Notes under the pieces: model-generated
The model's input: only the letters and a program-made list of their open reading frames with translations
Told to the model about the DNA's origin: nothing
Database searches by the model: none
Program-made: the position numbers and the translations under genes
Part shown: positions 1 through 7,621 of the stretch, one piece after another
Layout: each line of letters opens with the position of its first letter
Position numbering within the stretch: the first letter of the stretch is position 1
Assembly: GCA_041625575.1 (NCBI GenBank)
Contig: JBFJTG010000002.1
Span: 1-64,000, forward strand
DNA from: Litorivivens sp041625575
GTDB lineage: Bacteria > Pseudomonadota > Gammaproteobacteria > Pseudomonadales > Spongiibacteraceae
Direction: 5' to 3'
DNA length: 64,000 bases

Positions 1-136
1 AGCCAATAATTTCAGAAACTTTGGCGCGTGTTGTATAATCCTGATAAGCAGGAAGAGCTACCGCAGCAAAAATACCGATAATCGCAACCACGATCATCAG
101 TTCGATCAGGGTAAAACCTTGTTGAACTTTTTTCAT
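1..136 (-). CDS. pilA: Type IV pilin PilA, N-terminal part (runs off the window)
   Basis: Major type IV pilin precursor, exported and processed by PilD and assembled by PilB/PilC at the inner membrane. The 45 visible residues begin MKKVQQGFTLIELMIVVAII, that is, a short basic leader, the Gly-Phe cleavage site (G7/F8), the invariant Glu five residues into the mature protein and a long hydrophobic N-methylated helix continuing to LPAYQDYTTRAKVSE. This is diagnostic for type IVa pilins. A GGAG ribosome-binding site lies about 8 bases before the ATG. The C-terminal part is outside the window, so major versus minor pilin cannot be fully settled, but the sigma-54-type promoter upstream favours pilA. 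The assembly genes pilBCD are 57 kb away at the other end of the window. Confidence 0.93.
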   Translation of the reverse strand, partial: MKKVQQGFTLIELMIVVAIIGIFAAVALPAYQDYTTRAKVSEIIG

Positions 137-207
137 AATATTCTCCAAATTCTATAATTTGCTCTACAGCTGCCGGTAAGCGACAACAGTCTTCAGCAAT
201 GGGAGAG

Positions 208-225
208 CATGCAGTGAGCATGCCA
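208..225 (-). promoter_or_regulatory. Sigma-54 promoter of pilA
   Basis: Read on the minus strand the sequence is TGGCATG, four bases, CTGCAT. This matches the -24/-12 sigma-54 consensus (TGGCAYR-N4-TTGCW) with the invariant GG and GC dinucleotides at the required 10-base spacing (TGG at 223-225, GC at 211-212). The start of transcription would be near 199, leaving a leader of roughly 60 bases before pilA. pilA transcription from sigma-54 with the PilS/PilR system is established in Pseudomonas; its use here is inference. Confidence 0.6.
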
Positions 226-249
226 ATCACCAAAAATTATATATTTACC

Positions 250-279
250 TTCAATAACAAATAGTTATTTGTTATTGAA
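250..279. promoter_or_regulatory. 30-bp perfect palindrome upstream of pilA
   Basis: Two 14-base arms (TTCAATAACAAATA and its exact reverse complement) are separated by GT. The element is centred about 65 bases upstream of the predicted pilA transcription start, a position suited to an activator or repressor dimer. Its identity is unknown; it does not resemble the GTGTC-type PilR sites. Confidence 0.4.
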
Positions 280-310
280 CTTTCGCCAGCAAGTGCCTTA
301 ACTTGCCCAA

Positions 311-354
311 AGTGACGATATATCGCCCGCGAGTGACAATATGTGTCACTCGCG
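311..354. promoter_or_regulatory. Repeated AGTGAC/GTCACT sites, candidate PilR enhancer
   Basis: AGTGACG (311-317), AGTGACA (332-338) and the inverted TGTCACT (344-350) form a cluster, with the first two spaced by 21 bases (two helical turns). The last two lie in a perfect 11-bp inverted repeat at 328-354 with a 5-base loop. The cluster is 110-155 bases upstream of the predicted sigma-54 start, the usual distance for enhancer-binding proteins such as PilR, whose sites contain GTGTC-like cores. The hairpin might alternatively end transcription of the small gene at 371-562, but no T-run follows it. Confidence 0.35.
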
Positions 355-370
355 CGTCGCGCCAAAACCC

Positions 371-562
371 TTAAAAATCAAACTCTTCCTCCCCCAAACC
401 CAGATCTTCCATCAATCGCCGACGCTCCATACGCTCCTCAATTCGCCGCCGAATGCTGCTGTCGCGTCCGCCCATAGCGGCGCTATATTCCTCCGACTCC
501 GTGTCGTCTTCAAAAATCTCTTCAAAGTCGTCAGTCGCCGCGTCAGACAGGCCTTTCGCCAT
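371..562 (-). CDS. Small acidic/basic protein, PA3496-like family
   Basis: A 63-residue soluble protein with an acidic N-terminal half (DDFEEIFEDDTESEE) followed by a basic helix RRRIEERMERRRLMEDLG and an acidic end EEEFDF. The RRRIE-ERRL-DL-FDF pattern is that of the small Pseudomonas PA3496-type proteins of unknown function, as far as I recall the family. The start at 562 is chosen because AGAGGAG precedes it; a longer frame to 625 adds 21 residues without a good ribosome-binding site. No function can be assigned. It is monocistronic, with pilA regulatory DNA downstream. Confidence 0.6.
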   Translation of the reverse strand: MAKGLSDAATDDFEEIFEDDTESEEYSAAMGGRDSSIRRRIEERMERRRLMEDLGLGEEEFDF

Positions 563-681
563 AACTACCACTCCTCTAAATTGCGATAGATAAAACCTGA
601 AATAACGACCCGCCGGTAAGGGCAATCGTCAGCGCCTATTTATGCTGAATTTTCAAAACTGTCAACAAAATATTTAAGCAT

Positions 682-1887
682 TTAGGCGATGACACCCTGT
701 GACCGCAGCCTTGCGATGTCTTGCACCATTCCGAGCGTCCCCAGTATCTCGTCGCTGTCCTCACCCAAGGCGGCAGCAGGTCGTGGTAATTCGAATTCTG
801 AGGCACTAAAACAGGCCGCCGCCCGCGGCTCTCTCAATTGCCCGGCCACGGGGTGGCTGTAATGCACCATCGTATTATTAGCCAGCACCTGCGGTTCGTC
901 CGGTAGCTCGTCGAGAGTCATAGCTTTCGCACAGGGAACGTCTTCTGCCTCCATCGCGGCCACGCCTGAGTCTACGTCCATTGTCGCTGCTGCCTCGTAG
1001 ACCTTGGCCATGATCGCCTCAACGGCATCTTTGTTAGTCATGCGGTCGATAACCGTGGCGACACGGGAATCTGAGTTCGAATCCACTCTGAAGGCTCTGC
1101 ACATGCCGTGGAATTCACTATCCGATAGCGGGGCTGCCTGCCCCCAGCCATTCTTAAAGCGAATAAGCGGAACGCCCTTTGCGACCTGCTGACCCGGATT
1201 TGCCCCCGGCTCTATAAAGCTGGCTGTGCCGGCAGCATCCATCCACAAAAAGTGCAGGACACTGTCGACCATGTTCAGGGTAATCTGCTGACCACCCCCG
1301 CCTTGACTGCGGGCGTATAAGGCCGAGGGAATAGCTTGCGCCGCCGTAAGCGCGGTCAACTTGTCTGCGATTGCCTGGTAGTTTTGCACGGGCTCGCCGG
1401 TTTCAGGGTTTGCCTGATTAAACGCCAGGCCCGTATATGCCTGAATGACGTTGTCGTAGGCGCGTTTTCCCGATGCGGGGCCGGTGTGCCCAAAACCTGA
1501 CACAGATACATAAATAAGCTCCGGATTGACGCGCTTGAGACTTTCGTAATCTATCCCCAGGCGCTCGGCGACACCGGGACGAAAGTTGTGTATCAAGACA
1601 TCATGGCCGGCCACCAGCTTTTTGAGGATGCCGACACCTTCAGGACACTTCAAGTTGAGGGCGAGCGAGCGTTTATTGCGATTAGTCATGCTGAACATCG
1701 CGCTCACGCCGTTTCGGCTAGCGCCTACATAGCGCAGGATGTCGCCTAAGCCCGGGGCTTCTACCTTAATCACCTCCGCACCCTGATCGGCCAGCAGCGA
1801 TGTGGCAAAGGGCGCCGCAATCGCCGTCGCCAGGTCAAGTATTTTCACCCCCGCCAGGGGGCCCGAGGCAGAAGAAGTCGCAGTCAT
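682..1887 (-). CDS. Class III (CaiB/BaiF family) acyl-CoA transferase
   Basis: A 401-residue CoA-transferase of the CaiB/BaiF fold, which moves CoA between carboxylic acids through a covalent aspartyl-CoA intermediate. The N-terminal GVKILDLATAIAAPFATSLLADQGAEVIKVE and the NRNKRSLALNLKCPEG segments are typical, and the likely catalytic Asp lies in KRAYDNVIQAYTGL, matching the YDxxxQAxSG motif of formyl-CoA transferase. Substrate cannot be read from the sequence; relatives act on carnitine, bile acid and methyl-branched acyl-CoAs. ATG at 1887 is preferred because AGGACAG lies in front of it; an upstream TTG at 1917 would add ten residues. It stands alone, with 450 bases of mostly empty DNA upstream. 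Confidence 0.85.
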   Translation of the reverse strand: MTATSSASGPLAGVKILDLATAIAAPFATSLLADQGAEVIKVEAPGLGDILRYVGASRNGVSAMFSMTNRNKRSLALNLKCPEGVGILKKLVAGHDVLIHNFRPGVAERLGIDYESLKRVNPELIYVSVSGFGHTGPASGKRAYDNVIQAYTGLAFNQANPETGEPVQNYQAIADKLTALTAAQAIPSALYARSQGGGGQQITLNMVDSVLHFLWMDAAGTASFIEPGANPGQQVAKGVPLIRFKNGWGQAAPLSDSEFHGMCRAFRVDSNSDSRVATVIDRMTNKDAVEAIMAKVYEAAATMDVDSGVAAMEAEDVPCAKAMTLDELPDEPQVLANNTMVHYSHPVAGQLREPRAAACFSASEFELPRPAAALGEDSDEILGTLGMVQDIARLRSQGVIA

Positions 1888-2158
1888 GGGCTCTGTCCTG
1901 TTGATATCTTTAGTCAACAGTATCCCAGGCCAAGGCCATCGGAAATTACAAAGATTACAGGCGAATCGACGCTTTTATTACGGCGGTGTCCTTTCGACTA
2001 CGACCCACTGTTTAGCGCTCGTTCAATAGCTTCTGAAATGTCTAACTCCGGACGCGACCTCATAGCGTCATGAAAAGCCAAGTATAAAGGAGGGCGCGGC
2101 GATCCTTCGCCGTAACGCTCATCCCTGAGACGCCCATAACAAACGCGATAGCACAGCG

Positions 2159-2230
2159 CTATCGCCACAGCATGCTCATGGAAAATTTAGGGGGAGAACG
2201 GGAGCCGAAATTGACGCGAGGTACACACAT
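2159..2230 (-). CDS. Candidate 23-residue small protein or leader peptide
   Basis: The 453 bases between the CoA transferase and sthA hold no ordinary gene, but do contain this short frame (MCVPRVNFGSRSPPKFSMSM then LWR, stop TAG). It is preceded by AAGGA at 7 bases and by a promoter-like pair at 2282-2311. A small inverted repeat (ATTGAAA/TTTCAAT, 2255-2273) would sit at the very 5' end of the transcript. It could be a translated small protein, a leader peptide for the CoA transferase 270 bases downstream, or chance. I do not assign a function. Confidence 0.3.
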   Translation of the reverse strand: MCVPRVNFGSRSPPKFSMSMLWR

Positions 2231-2281
2231 AGCAAAATCCTTTTTGTCGTGCGGATTGAAAATCCCTTTCAATGCCTGAAG

Positions 2282-2311
2282 ACTGTATCTCCATACATAT
2301 AAATGAGTCAA
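2282..2311 (-). promoter_or_regulatory. Sigma-70-like promoter in the sthA downstream gap
   Basis: On the minus strand TTGACT (2306-2311) and TACAGT (2282-2287) are separated by 18 bases. Transcription would start near 2275, between sthA and the CoA transferase, and read the small frame at 2159-2230. The -35 box matches the consensus at five of six positions. Confidence 0.4.
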
Positions 2312-2340
2312 TACAGCCAGAGCGAATGTGTAACGTTAAT

Positions 2341-3726
2341 CTAGAGCCGATTAATTCCGTTTAGAGCCGCAGTTCTGTAGGCCTCAGCCATAGTCGGGTA
2401 GTTGAACGTTGTGGTTATAAAGTATCGTAGCGAGTTGCCCTCGCCTTTCTGCTTCATGATTGCCTGCCCGATATGCACTATCTCCGAGGCCTCCGCACCA
2501 AAACAATGGATACCCAAAATTTCCAGCGTCTTTACATGAAAGAGAATCTTTAACATGCCTACCGTTTCGCCACTAATCTGCGCACGTGCCGTATCTTTGA
2601 AAAGCGCCCGCCCGACTTCATAGGGAACTTTCGCCTCGGTCAGCTCACGCTCGGTTCTGCCGATCGAGCTAATCTCTGGCAGGGTATAAATTCCGGTTGG
2701 CACGTCATCAACAAAGCGGCATTGTTCTTTCCCGCGCGCTGAAGCCGCCGCAGAGCGGCCCTGATCATAGGCCGCGCTGGCAAGGCTGGGCCAGCCGATT
2801 ACATCGCCTGCGGCAAAGATACCCTCCACAGGAGTTTCGTAGTGCTCATCAACATCCAGTTGACCGCGATGATTGGCCTTAAGTCCCACCGATTCCAGCG
2901 AGAGGGATTGGGTGTTGCCGGTTCGGCCGTTACACCACAGCAAGGCATCGCCACGCAGCTGCTTGCCGGACTCCAGTTGAATCTCTACACCACCCTCACG
3001 CGCAATCACTGCGCTGTAAGTTTCGCGATGACGAATCATCACCCCCATATGTCGAAGGTGGTAACTCAAGGCATCCGATATTTCGTCGTCGAGAAATTCC
3101 AGCAGGCGATCCCGGGTATTAATAAGCTCGACCTTGACACCCAAGCCGGAAAAAATAGAGGCGTATTCACAACCGATTACGCCTGCTCCGTAAATGATGA
3201 TCTTACGCGGTGTGTGCTGCATCCCTAAAATCGAATCGCCGTCGTAAATACGGGCGTGGGAAAAGTCGATATCTCCTGGCTGGTAGGGCCGCGAACCGGT
3301 AGCGATAACAATTTGATTAGCCGACACCCTGCGTTCACGTCCGTCTTTAGCAACAATCAAAGTACGGGCATCATAAAACCGCGCCTCACCTTGAATCACT
3401 TCGATACGGTTGCGCTGATAGAACTTGCTGCGCATGGCAACCTGTTTACGAATCACCTCGTCCGCCGCGCCCAGCACTCGCGGAAAACTCAATGTGCGCG
3501 GATCACCCAGATCGCGAAAAATGGGATTGCGATTGAAGCGCATTAACTGGCGCACGGTATGCCGCAGCGACTTCGACGGAATGGTGCCCTGATGGGTACA
3601 CGCGCCGCCCACCCAGTTCTGCTGCTCCACAATGGCAACATGCTGACCGTGCTTAACCGCATTTAAAGCCGCGCTTTCTCCTGCCGGTCCGCTTCCAATT
3701 ACCAGAACATCGTAGTGACTACTCAT
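2341..3726 (-). CDS. sthA: Soluble pyridine nucleotide transhydrogenase
   Basis: Si-specific NAD(P)+ transhydrogenase, a cytoplasmic FAD enzyme that reoxidises NADPH with NAD+. The 461 residues are the normal family length. The FAD-binding GSGPAGESAA motif is at residues 11-20, followed by GACTHQGTIPSKSLRH (41-56), where only the first Cys of the disulfide of related lipoamide dehydrogenases remains and the second is Thr, as in E. coli SthA. A second Rossmann motif (IYGAGVIGCEYASIF) binds nucleotide, and AAGDVIGWPSLASAA is the second FAD contact. An AGGGG ribosome-binding site precedes the ATG. It is 18 bases downstream of the epimerase gene, probably cotranscribed. The window also encodes the membrane transhydrogenase PntAB. 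Confidence 0.95.
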   Translation of the reverse strand: MSSHYDVLVIGSGPAGESAALNAVKHGQHVAIVEQQNWVGGACTHQGTIPSKSLRHTVRQLMRFNRNPIFRDLGDPRTLSFPRVLGAADEVIRKQVAMRSKFYQRNRIEVIQGEARFYDARTLIVAKDGRERRVSANQIVIATGSRPYQPGDIDFSHARIYDGDSILGMQHTPRKIIIYGAGVIGCEYASIFSGLGVKVELINTRDRLLEFLDDEISDALSYHLRHMGVMIRHRETYSAVIAREGGVEIQLESGKQLRGDALLWCNGRTGNTQSLSLESVGLKANHRGQLDVDEHYETPVEGIFAAGDVIGWPSLASAAYDQGRSAAASARGKEQCRFVDDVPTGIYTLPEISSIGRTERELTEAKVPYEVGRALFKDTARAQISGETVGMLKILFHVKTLEILGIHCFGAEASEIVHIGQAIMKQKGEGNSLRYFITTTFNYPTMAEAYRTAALNGINRL

Positions 3727-3744
3727 TAAACCCCTGTTCAGTCT

Positions 3745-4851
3745 TTATTCAAAATGGCTATTTGAGCGTTTCCGCCCGCCAGGCCCGCTGTATGACAAAC
3801 CCACGCCGGGCTCTTCGGCAAATAGGTTCGAAGGTCGCAGCGCATTTGCTTGCTGCCAGGCCGCCAGCAACTTGTCTTCGGCCTCGTAGTCGAAAGGGTC
3901 CTGCAGGACAATCTCTTCCATGCCGGCTTTTTCGGGTGGATTGTCCCGCAACCATCTTGCCGTATGGGCCAAGGCATCCGCTGGGCGAACCTTATCCCTA
4001 TAGCCTAACTCATTGCGTAATTTTGATATGTCGACAACCCGGTGAGTTGCTGAGGGCTGCATAATCATCGGCAGAGCTGGCGTCGCCCAGGACCACGGCA
4101 TATCCACAATATCCCAAGTGTAGCCCAAAGCGGAGCTTACATGTTCAACCACTTGCCGCAGCGTGAGCACTTCCTCATCGCCACAGTTATAGATCCGGCC
4201 ACAAGCAATTTCCGGTTTATCTACAGCCAGCAATAGTGCGTGCGCCAGATTTTCGGCATAGCCATAGCTGTGCAGGGTAAGACCGCCATCAGGCAGAATA
4301 ATGAAAGGCCGCCGGTCGAGGATGCGCTTTACGATACACCACTCACGAGGAACGAGTTGGTAGGGCCCATAAACATAAGGGTAGCGAAAATGGGTCGCTT
4401 GGGGGTGCAAATCGAATAGGGCTTTTTCCGTGCGAACGATGCGGTAGCCTTTTTCGTCTTCTTCCGGCAGGGTAACCAATGGCGCATCTTCGCGGGTCGG
4501 CACCGGTAAACCTTCAGGCGAAAACAGCGCCGAGTTCATATAGCCGCGGTAGGCAGGCTGCCCGCCAATGGAGAGAAAACGTTCAACCCTGCCCTGCATA
4601 AGCTCAGCTATAGCGCGTAAACGTCCGTAGGTCGCAACGCAAATTTCGAATTGTCGCCCTGCGATCGCGGCTTCGATACTCGCTTTGTCGTAGGGGTTAG
4701 TATGAATGTGTTCCACCTCGGGCGGAATTTCTGCGACTTCATGATTACCGGTATGTAAAATGGCAAGCTCGTAACCGCGCTCCAACAAACCGTTAACGAT
4801 AAAATGTCCGGTAGGCCCGGTACCGCCAATAACCAATGCTGTTTTACGCAT
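3745..4851 (-). CDS. NAD-dependent epimerase/dehydratase family protein
   Basis: A 368-residue extended SDR with a Rossmann fold. The GGTGPTGHFIVNGLLERGYE motif near the N-terminus binds NAD(P), and FRYPYVYGPYQLVPRE in the middle resembles the substrate region of sugar epimerases, although the canonical YxxxK pair is not obvious (YRIVRTEKAL may serve). It is not a recognisable GalE or WcaG. ATG at 4851 is chosen over the upstream TTG at 4857 because AGGGAG sits at a normal distance. It overlaps no neighbour and is followed by sthA 18 bases on. Substrate unknown. Confidence 0.75.
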   Translation of the reverse strand: MRKTALVIGGTGPTGHFIVNGLLERGYELAILHTGNHEVAEIPPEVEHIHTNPYDKASIEAAIAGRQFEICVATYGRLRAIAELMQGRVERFLSIGGQPAYRGYMNSALFSPEGLPVPTREDAPLVTLPEEDEKGYRIVRTEKALFDLHPQATHFRYPYVYGPYQLVPREWCIVKRILDRRPFIILPDGGLTLHSYGYAENLAHALLLAVDKPEIACGRIYNCGDEEVLTLRQVVEHVSSALGYTWDIVDMPWSWATPALPMIMQPSATHRVVDISKLRNELGYRDKVRPADALAHTARWLRDNPPEKAGMEEIVLQDPFDYEAEDKLLAAWQQANALRPSNLFAEEPGVGLSYSGPGGRKRSNSHFE

Positions 4852-4913
4852 GAGCAACTCCCTGAATTCTCATGGGAGTGTAGCAGCGCAATCGGCAACG
4901 CCCCATTACGAGA

Positions 4914-5540
4914 ATGTTGGATATGAACAGCTCCAAATACATCCGTCAGGCCTACGGCATTATCAGCCTGACCAGCCGCCACCCCGATCTGCGCCGACTA
5001 AAAAAAGAGCAGTCAGAACCCTCCCTACACGGTAATAAGTTGTGGGGCTCTTGCTATCTATTGATGGAGCACCTTCAGCAAAACCCGCTGGAATCAAACT
5101 GCAAGGTTCTGGATATAGGCAGCGGATGGGGTCTGGAAGGAATTTACTGCGCTAAAACTTTCGGCGCCTCCGTTACCGCGGTGGACGCAGACCCGGCTGT
5201 TTTCCCATTTTTAGATCTACTAGCTAAGCACAATAAGGTGAATCTCGATACGCTGACAAAGCGCTTTGAAGATATCAGCGAAGAGGAACTCGCGAACTAC
5301 GACGTGCTCATAGGCGCTGACATCTGTTTCTGGGATGAACTTGCCGAAACCGTATACCAACTTATCGAGCGGGCAATCAAGGCGGGCGTTAAACGCATTA
5401 TCATCACCGACCCCCAGCGTCCGCCTTTTACCCAGATTGCCGAACGCTGTGTTGATGTGCACTATGCCGAATTACTACCCATCGAAACTGCCCAACCGCG
5501 CCGATTTACCGGTAGCGTGCTGGTCATTGAGAATAATTAA
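4914..5540 (+). CDS. Class I SAM-dependent methyltransferase (METTL21-like)
   Basis: A 208-residue cytoplasmic methyltransferase. Motif I is VLDIGSGWGLEGIYCAK (about residues 64-80), motif II ends in TAVDADP, and motif IV is DVLIGADICFWDEL, close to the lysine methyltransferase group (Methyltransf_16 and ETF-beta KMT type) in which an acidic/aromatic pair follows the GAD. A protein lysine may be the substrate, but this is inference. ATG at 4914 is used; ATG at 4923 is an alternative of equal merit since neither has a strong ribosome-binding site. It is divergent from the epimerase gene, with only 62 bases between. Confidence 0.75.
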   Translation: MLDMNSSKYIRQAYGIISLTSRHPDLRRLKKEQSEPSLHGNKLWGSCYLLMEHLQQNPLESNCKVLDIGSGWGLEGIYCAKTFGASVTAVDADPAVFPFLDLLAKHNKVNLDTLTKRFEDISEEELANYDVLIGADICFWDELAETVYQLIERAIKAGVKRIIITDPQRPPFTQIAERCVDVHYAELLPIETAQPRRFTGSVLVIENN

Positions 5541-5570
5541 CCGCAATAGCACTTCCGTAGGGGCTGGCGA

Positions 5571-5603
5571 CTGTCACAAATAAATCATAAATCTGTCACA
5601 AAG
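5571..5603 (+). promoter_or_regulatory. Pho-box-like triple 11-bp repeat
   Basis: Three consecutive 11-base units start at 5571, 5582 and 5593. The first and third are CTGTCACAAAT and CTGTCACAAAG; the middle one keeps only the TCATAAAT half. The PhoB operator is a direct repeat of CTGTCAT-type 7-mers with 11-base periodicity, so this fits well. It lies just upstream of a phosphatase-family gene, as PhoB control would predict. A weak -10 (CAGAAT, 5621-5626) is suggested downstream. Function is inferred. Confidence 0.55.
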
Positions 5604-5634
5604 TTGCAATCGAGCCGCTCCAGAATGCCTGGTT

Positions 5635-6204
5635 ATGAGAAGACTCTTTACGCCAATCAGTAAAAACTTTCAGCCCAGTCCGCTGCTGATGAACATTAAT
5701 CAATTTGATACGCGGGTATTTCTCTGGTGTGTTAGCAGTCGACATCAGCAGATTCTAGCCAGAACAGCCCGCTTGGTATCGCGCACTGGCGACGGCTACT
5801 TACAAATAGGCCTACCGGTCTTACTAGCGCTGGTCGCAGGAGAGCCCGGTGAGGCGCTACTGCTCTGCACGCTGATTGCTTTTAGTATCCAGCTACCGAC
5901 TTACTGGATACTGAAAAACGGATTTCAACGTCAAAGGCCACCCGATGCCATTCCTGATTTCACCAGCGTGATATGCGCCCACGACAAGTTTAGCTTCCCT
6001 TCAGGTCATACTGCAGCAGCAAGCTTACTAGCAGCACTGGTCTATATTCACTTTGGCGCTATGACCGCACCACTGATGGTCTGGGCAGCATTGGTCGGGG
6101 TTTCGCGTGTTCTGCTTGGCGTTCACTTCCCCACGGATATTTTCGCAGGCGCTGCTCTCGGCCTGAGTATGGCAGCAATTAGCGTAGCCGTCGCAGGCGC
6201 CTAA
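5635..6204 (+). CDS. PAP2-family membrane phosphatase
   Basis: A phosphatidic acid phosphatase type 2/haloperoxidase-fold integral membrane enzyme, 189 residues. All three signature motifs are visible: KNGFQRQRP, PSGHT and SRVLLGVHFPTD, giving the catalytic His of PSGHT and His/Asp of motif 3. Several hydrophobic helices flank them. Likely substrates are phosphatidylglycerophosphate, undecaprenyl pyrophosphate or other lipid phosphates. The start at 5635 is the longest; ATG at 5689 (MNINQFDTR) is possible and would fit better if transcription starts just downstream of the Pho-box-like repeat. Confidence 0.88.
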   Translation: MRRLFTPISKNFQPSPLLMNINQFDTRVFLWCVSSRHQQILARTARLVSRTGDGYLQIGLPVLLALVAGEPGEALLLCTLIAFSIQLPTYWILKNGFQRQRPPDAIPDFTSVICAHDKFSFPSGHTAAASLLAALVYIHFGAMTAPLMVWAALVGVSRVLLGVHFPTDIFAGAALGLSMAAISVAVAGA

Positions 6205-6278
6205 AGTGCATCGGGAGATCCGGAGCAGTAATCAAGGTGATGGGCACGGGTGAGTCAGTATTCAACTGTGAGCACAAG

Positions 6279-6953
6279 CTAATTGGCCGACAACCAGATA
6301 GCGCCGTAATCTGCGGCTGAGACACCGCCGAAATTATCGGCGTCAGTCATAATGGCGACACCGTCGATCACATCGATATCCCTGTCAAACAATCGTTTAA
6401 AGTCAGCAACGATATCGACCTTTTCTTCGCGCCATTCACCAATGCTTTCCCGCCCCTGAGCAATAGGCACCATGATCGCTTTTTCTGTAAAAGGGTTAGG
6501 CCAAAAAGCTTTTTCAATCTGACCTTCTGCCCACACATAGTTTATTGCCAGTGTTTGCCAGGGAAATATCCCGTCACGCACGACCACATAAATTCTCGCA
6601 GGGAAATCATCTTCGCCTTTACTGAGGTGATCGGTCGCCCCGTTGAATGCCTGCAAGCGCCAGCGCCAATTCAGTATGGGAGTTTTCTGAATATTAATCT
6701 TGCGAGTAAGAAACAGGGCAGATGCCGAATTTTCGGCCTTCGCAGACAAAATACCAACACCGTTTTCCAGCCCGGCGATGTAACGAGTGTTATCTTTAAA
6801 CGATTTTTCCTTCCAGTCACCAAAGCCGGATGCCTGCCAGGCATCCAGCGAAATACGCTCTTCTGCCAGCAAGGCAGATAGAAAACCGATGCCTAGTGTC
6901 AGGGTAAGGAATAGCCGTCTGCCAAAAAGCGTTGTTTTATTGCTTCGCCCCAT
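6279..6953 (-). CDS. DUF3047 family exported protein
   Basis: A 224-residue protein with an N-terminal hydrophobic export signal (about residues 10-30, FGRRLFLTLTLGIGFLSALLA) and a body matching DUF3047: DWKEKSFKDNTRY, LNWRWRL, DDFPARIYVVVRDG, LAINYVWAEGQ and DADNFGG. The family is periplasmic, probably a beta-sandwich, with no known activity. It is the last gene of a plsB-SGNH hydrolase-DUF3047 operon, and its start overlaps the end of the hydrolase gene by 55 bases. Convergent with the PAP2 gene; no clear terminator lies between them. Confidence 0.8.
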   Translation of the reverse strand: MGRSNKTTLFGRRLFLTLTLGIGFLSALLAEERISLDAWQASGFGDWKEKSFKDNTRYIAGLENGVGILSAKAENSASALFLTRKINIQKTPILNWRWRLQAFNGATDHLSKGEDDFPARIYVVVRDGIFPWQTLAINYVWAEGQIEKAFWPNPFTEKAIMVPIAQGRESIGEWREEKVDIVADFKRLFDRDIDVIDGVAIMTDADNFGGVSAADYGAIWLSAN

Positions 6954-7621
6954 ATCAAATATCCCTGTCGACTGAGATGCGCACCATCAAATAACAAAGC
7001 ATCAGACAGAGGCTCCCCCGCTTTGTTCCACAAGCCACTATTGGCATCAATATATTGTAGCTGTTCATCCTGGGTCGCGATCTGTTCAAGGCGCTTGTTA
7101 AAGGCTTGAATGACCGACCAGCGTTCATGGGCGCGGATTGTGGGCTTAAGTGCAATCATATAGATTGGCGTCTTGCCGACGAGCGCCTTGAAGGTGGCTA
7201 GCATCTGACGGTAGCGCTTCTCCGCTTCGTCGTTGCTGATCGCTTTTGCTCCGAAAGAAGCACTGATATCGTTTGCACCAATATAGATTGCCAGCGCCCG
7301 CGGCCGAAACGGTGCCAGCAGCTGAGCCGAATAGTGACTGATATCATTAATTTTCGCACCGCCAAAACCACGACCAAGTGCGCCGACCTCAGCCAGATCG
7401 GACTGTAGATCATCTGCCCAAAAGCGAATACTGGAGCTGCCTATAAACAACACGGGGTCATCCATAGGCACCGGTTGTGACATGAGATCCTCTATAACAG
7501 GCTCCCACACCAGCGGATCGTCGGACATGACCCGACCTGCTTCCAGCGTCAGTCGCCAGCCCGCATATAGCGCAAAACCAAGGACTAGGACCAGAAACGC
7601 AAGCAGGCTTTTTCTGATCAA
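6899..7621 (-). CDS. SGNH/GDSL-family hydrolase, membrane anchored
   Basis: A 240-residue esterase-type hydrolase with an N-terminal membrane segment (residues 5-22). Catalytic blocks are in order: GSSSIRFW (61-68, nucleophile Ser), the conserved Gly in RGFGG, GAND (Asn of the oxyanion hole) and DGAHLSRQGY (catalytic Asp/His). The active site would face the periplasm. Its start overlaps the plsB stop by 4 bases, so translation is coupled to the acyltransferase; a role in lipid or acyl-ester turnover is suggested by context only. Confidence 0.85.
   Translation of the reverse strand: MIRKSLLAFLVLVLGFALYAGWRLTLEAGRVMSDDPLVWEPVIEDLMSQPVPMDDPVLFIGSSSIRFWADDLQSDLAEVGALGRGFGGAKINDISHYSAQLLAPFRPRALAIYIGANDISASFGAKAISNDEAEKRYRQMLATFKALVGKTPIYMIALKPTIRAHERWSVIQAFNKRLEQIATQDEQLQYIDANSGLWNKAGEPLSDALLFDGAHLSRQGYLIWGEAIKQRFLADGYSLP

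Noticed and set aside
2255..2273. Inverted repeat ATTGAAA/TTTCAAT as an sthA terminator
   Set aside because: AT-rich 7-bp stem without a following T-run on the minus strand; better read as a leader hairpin or chance.
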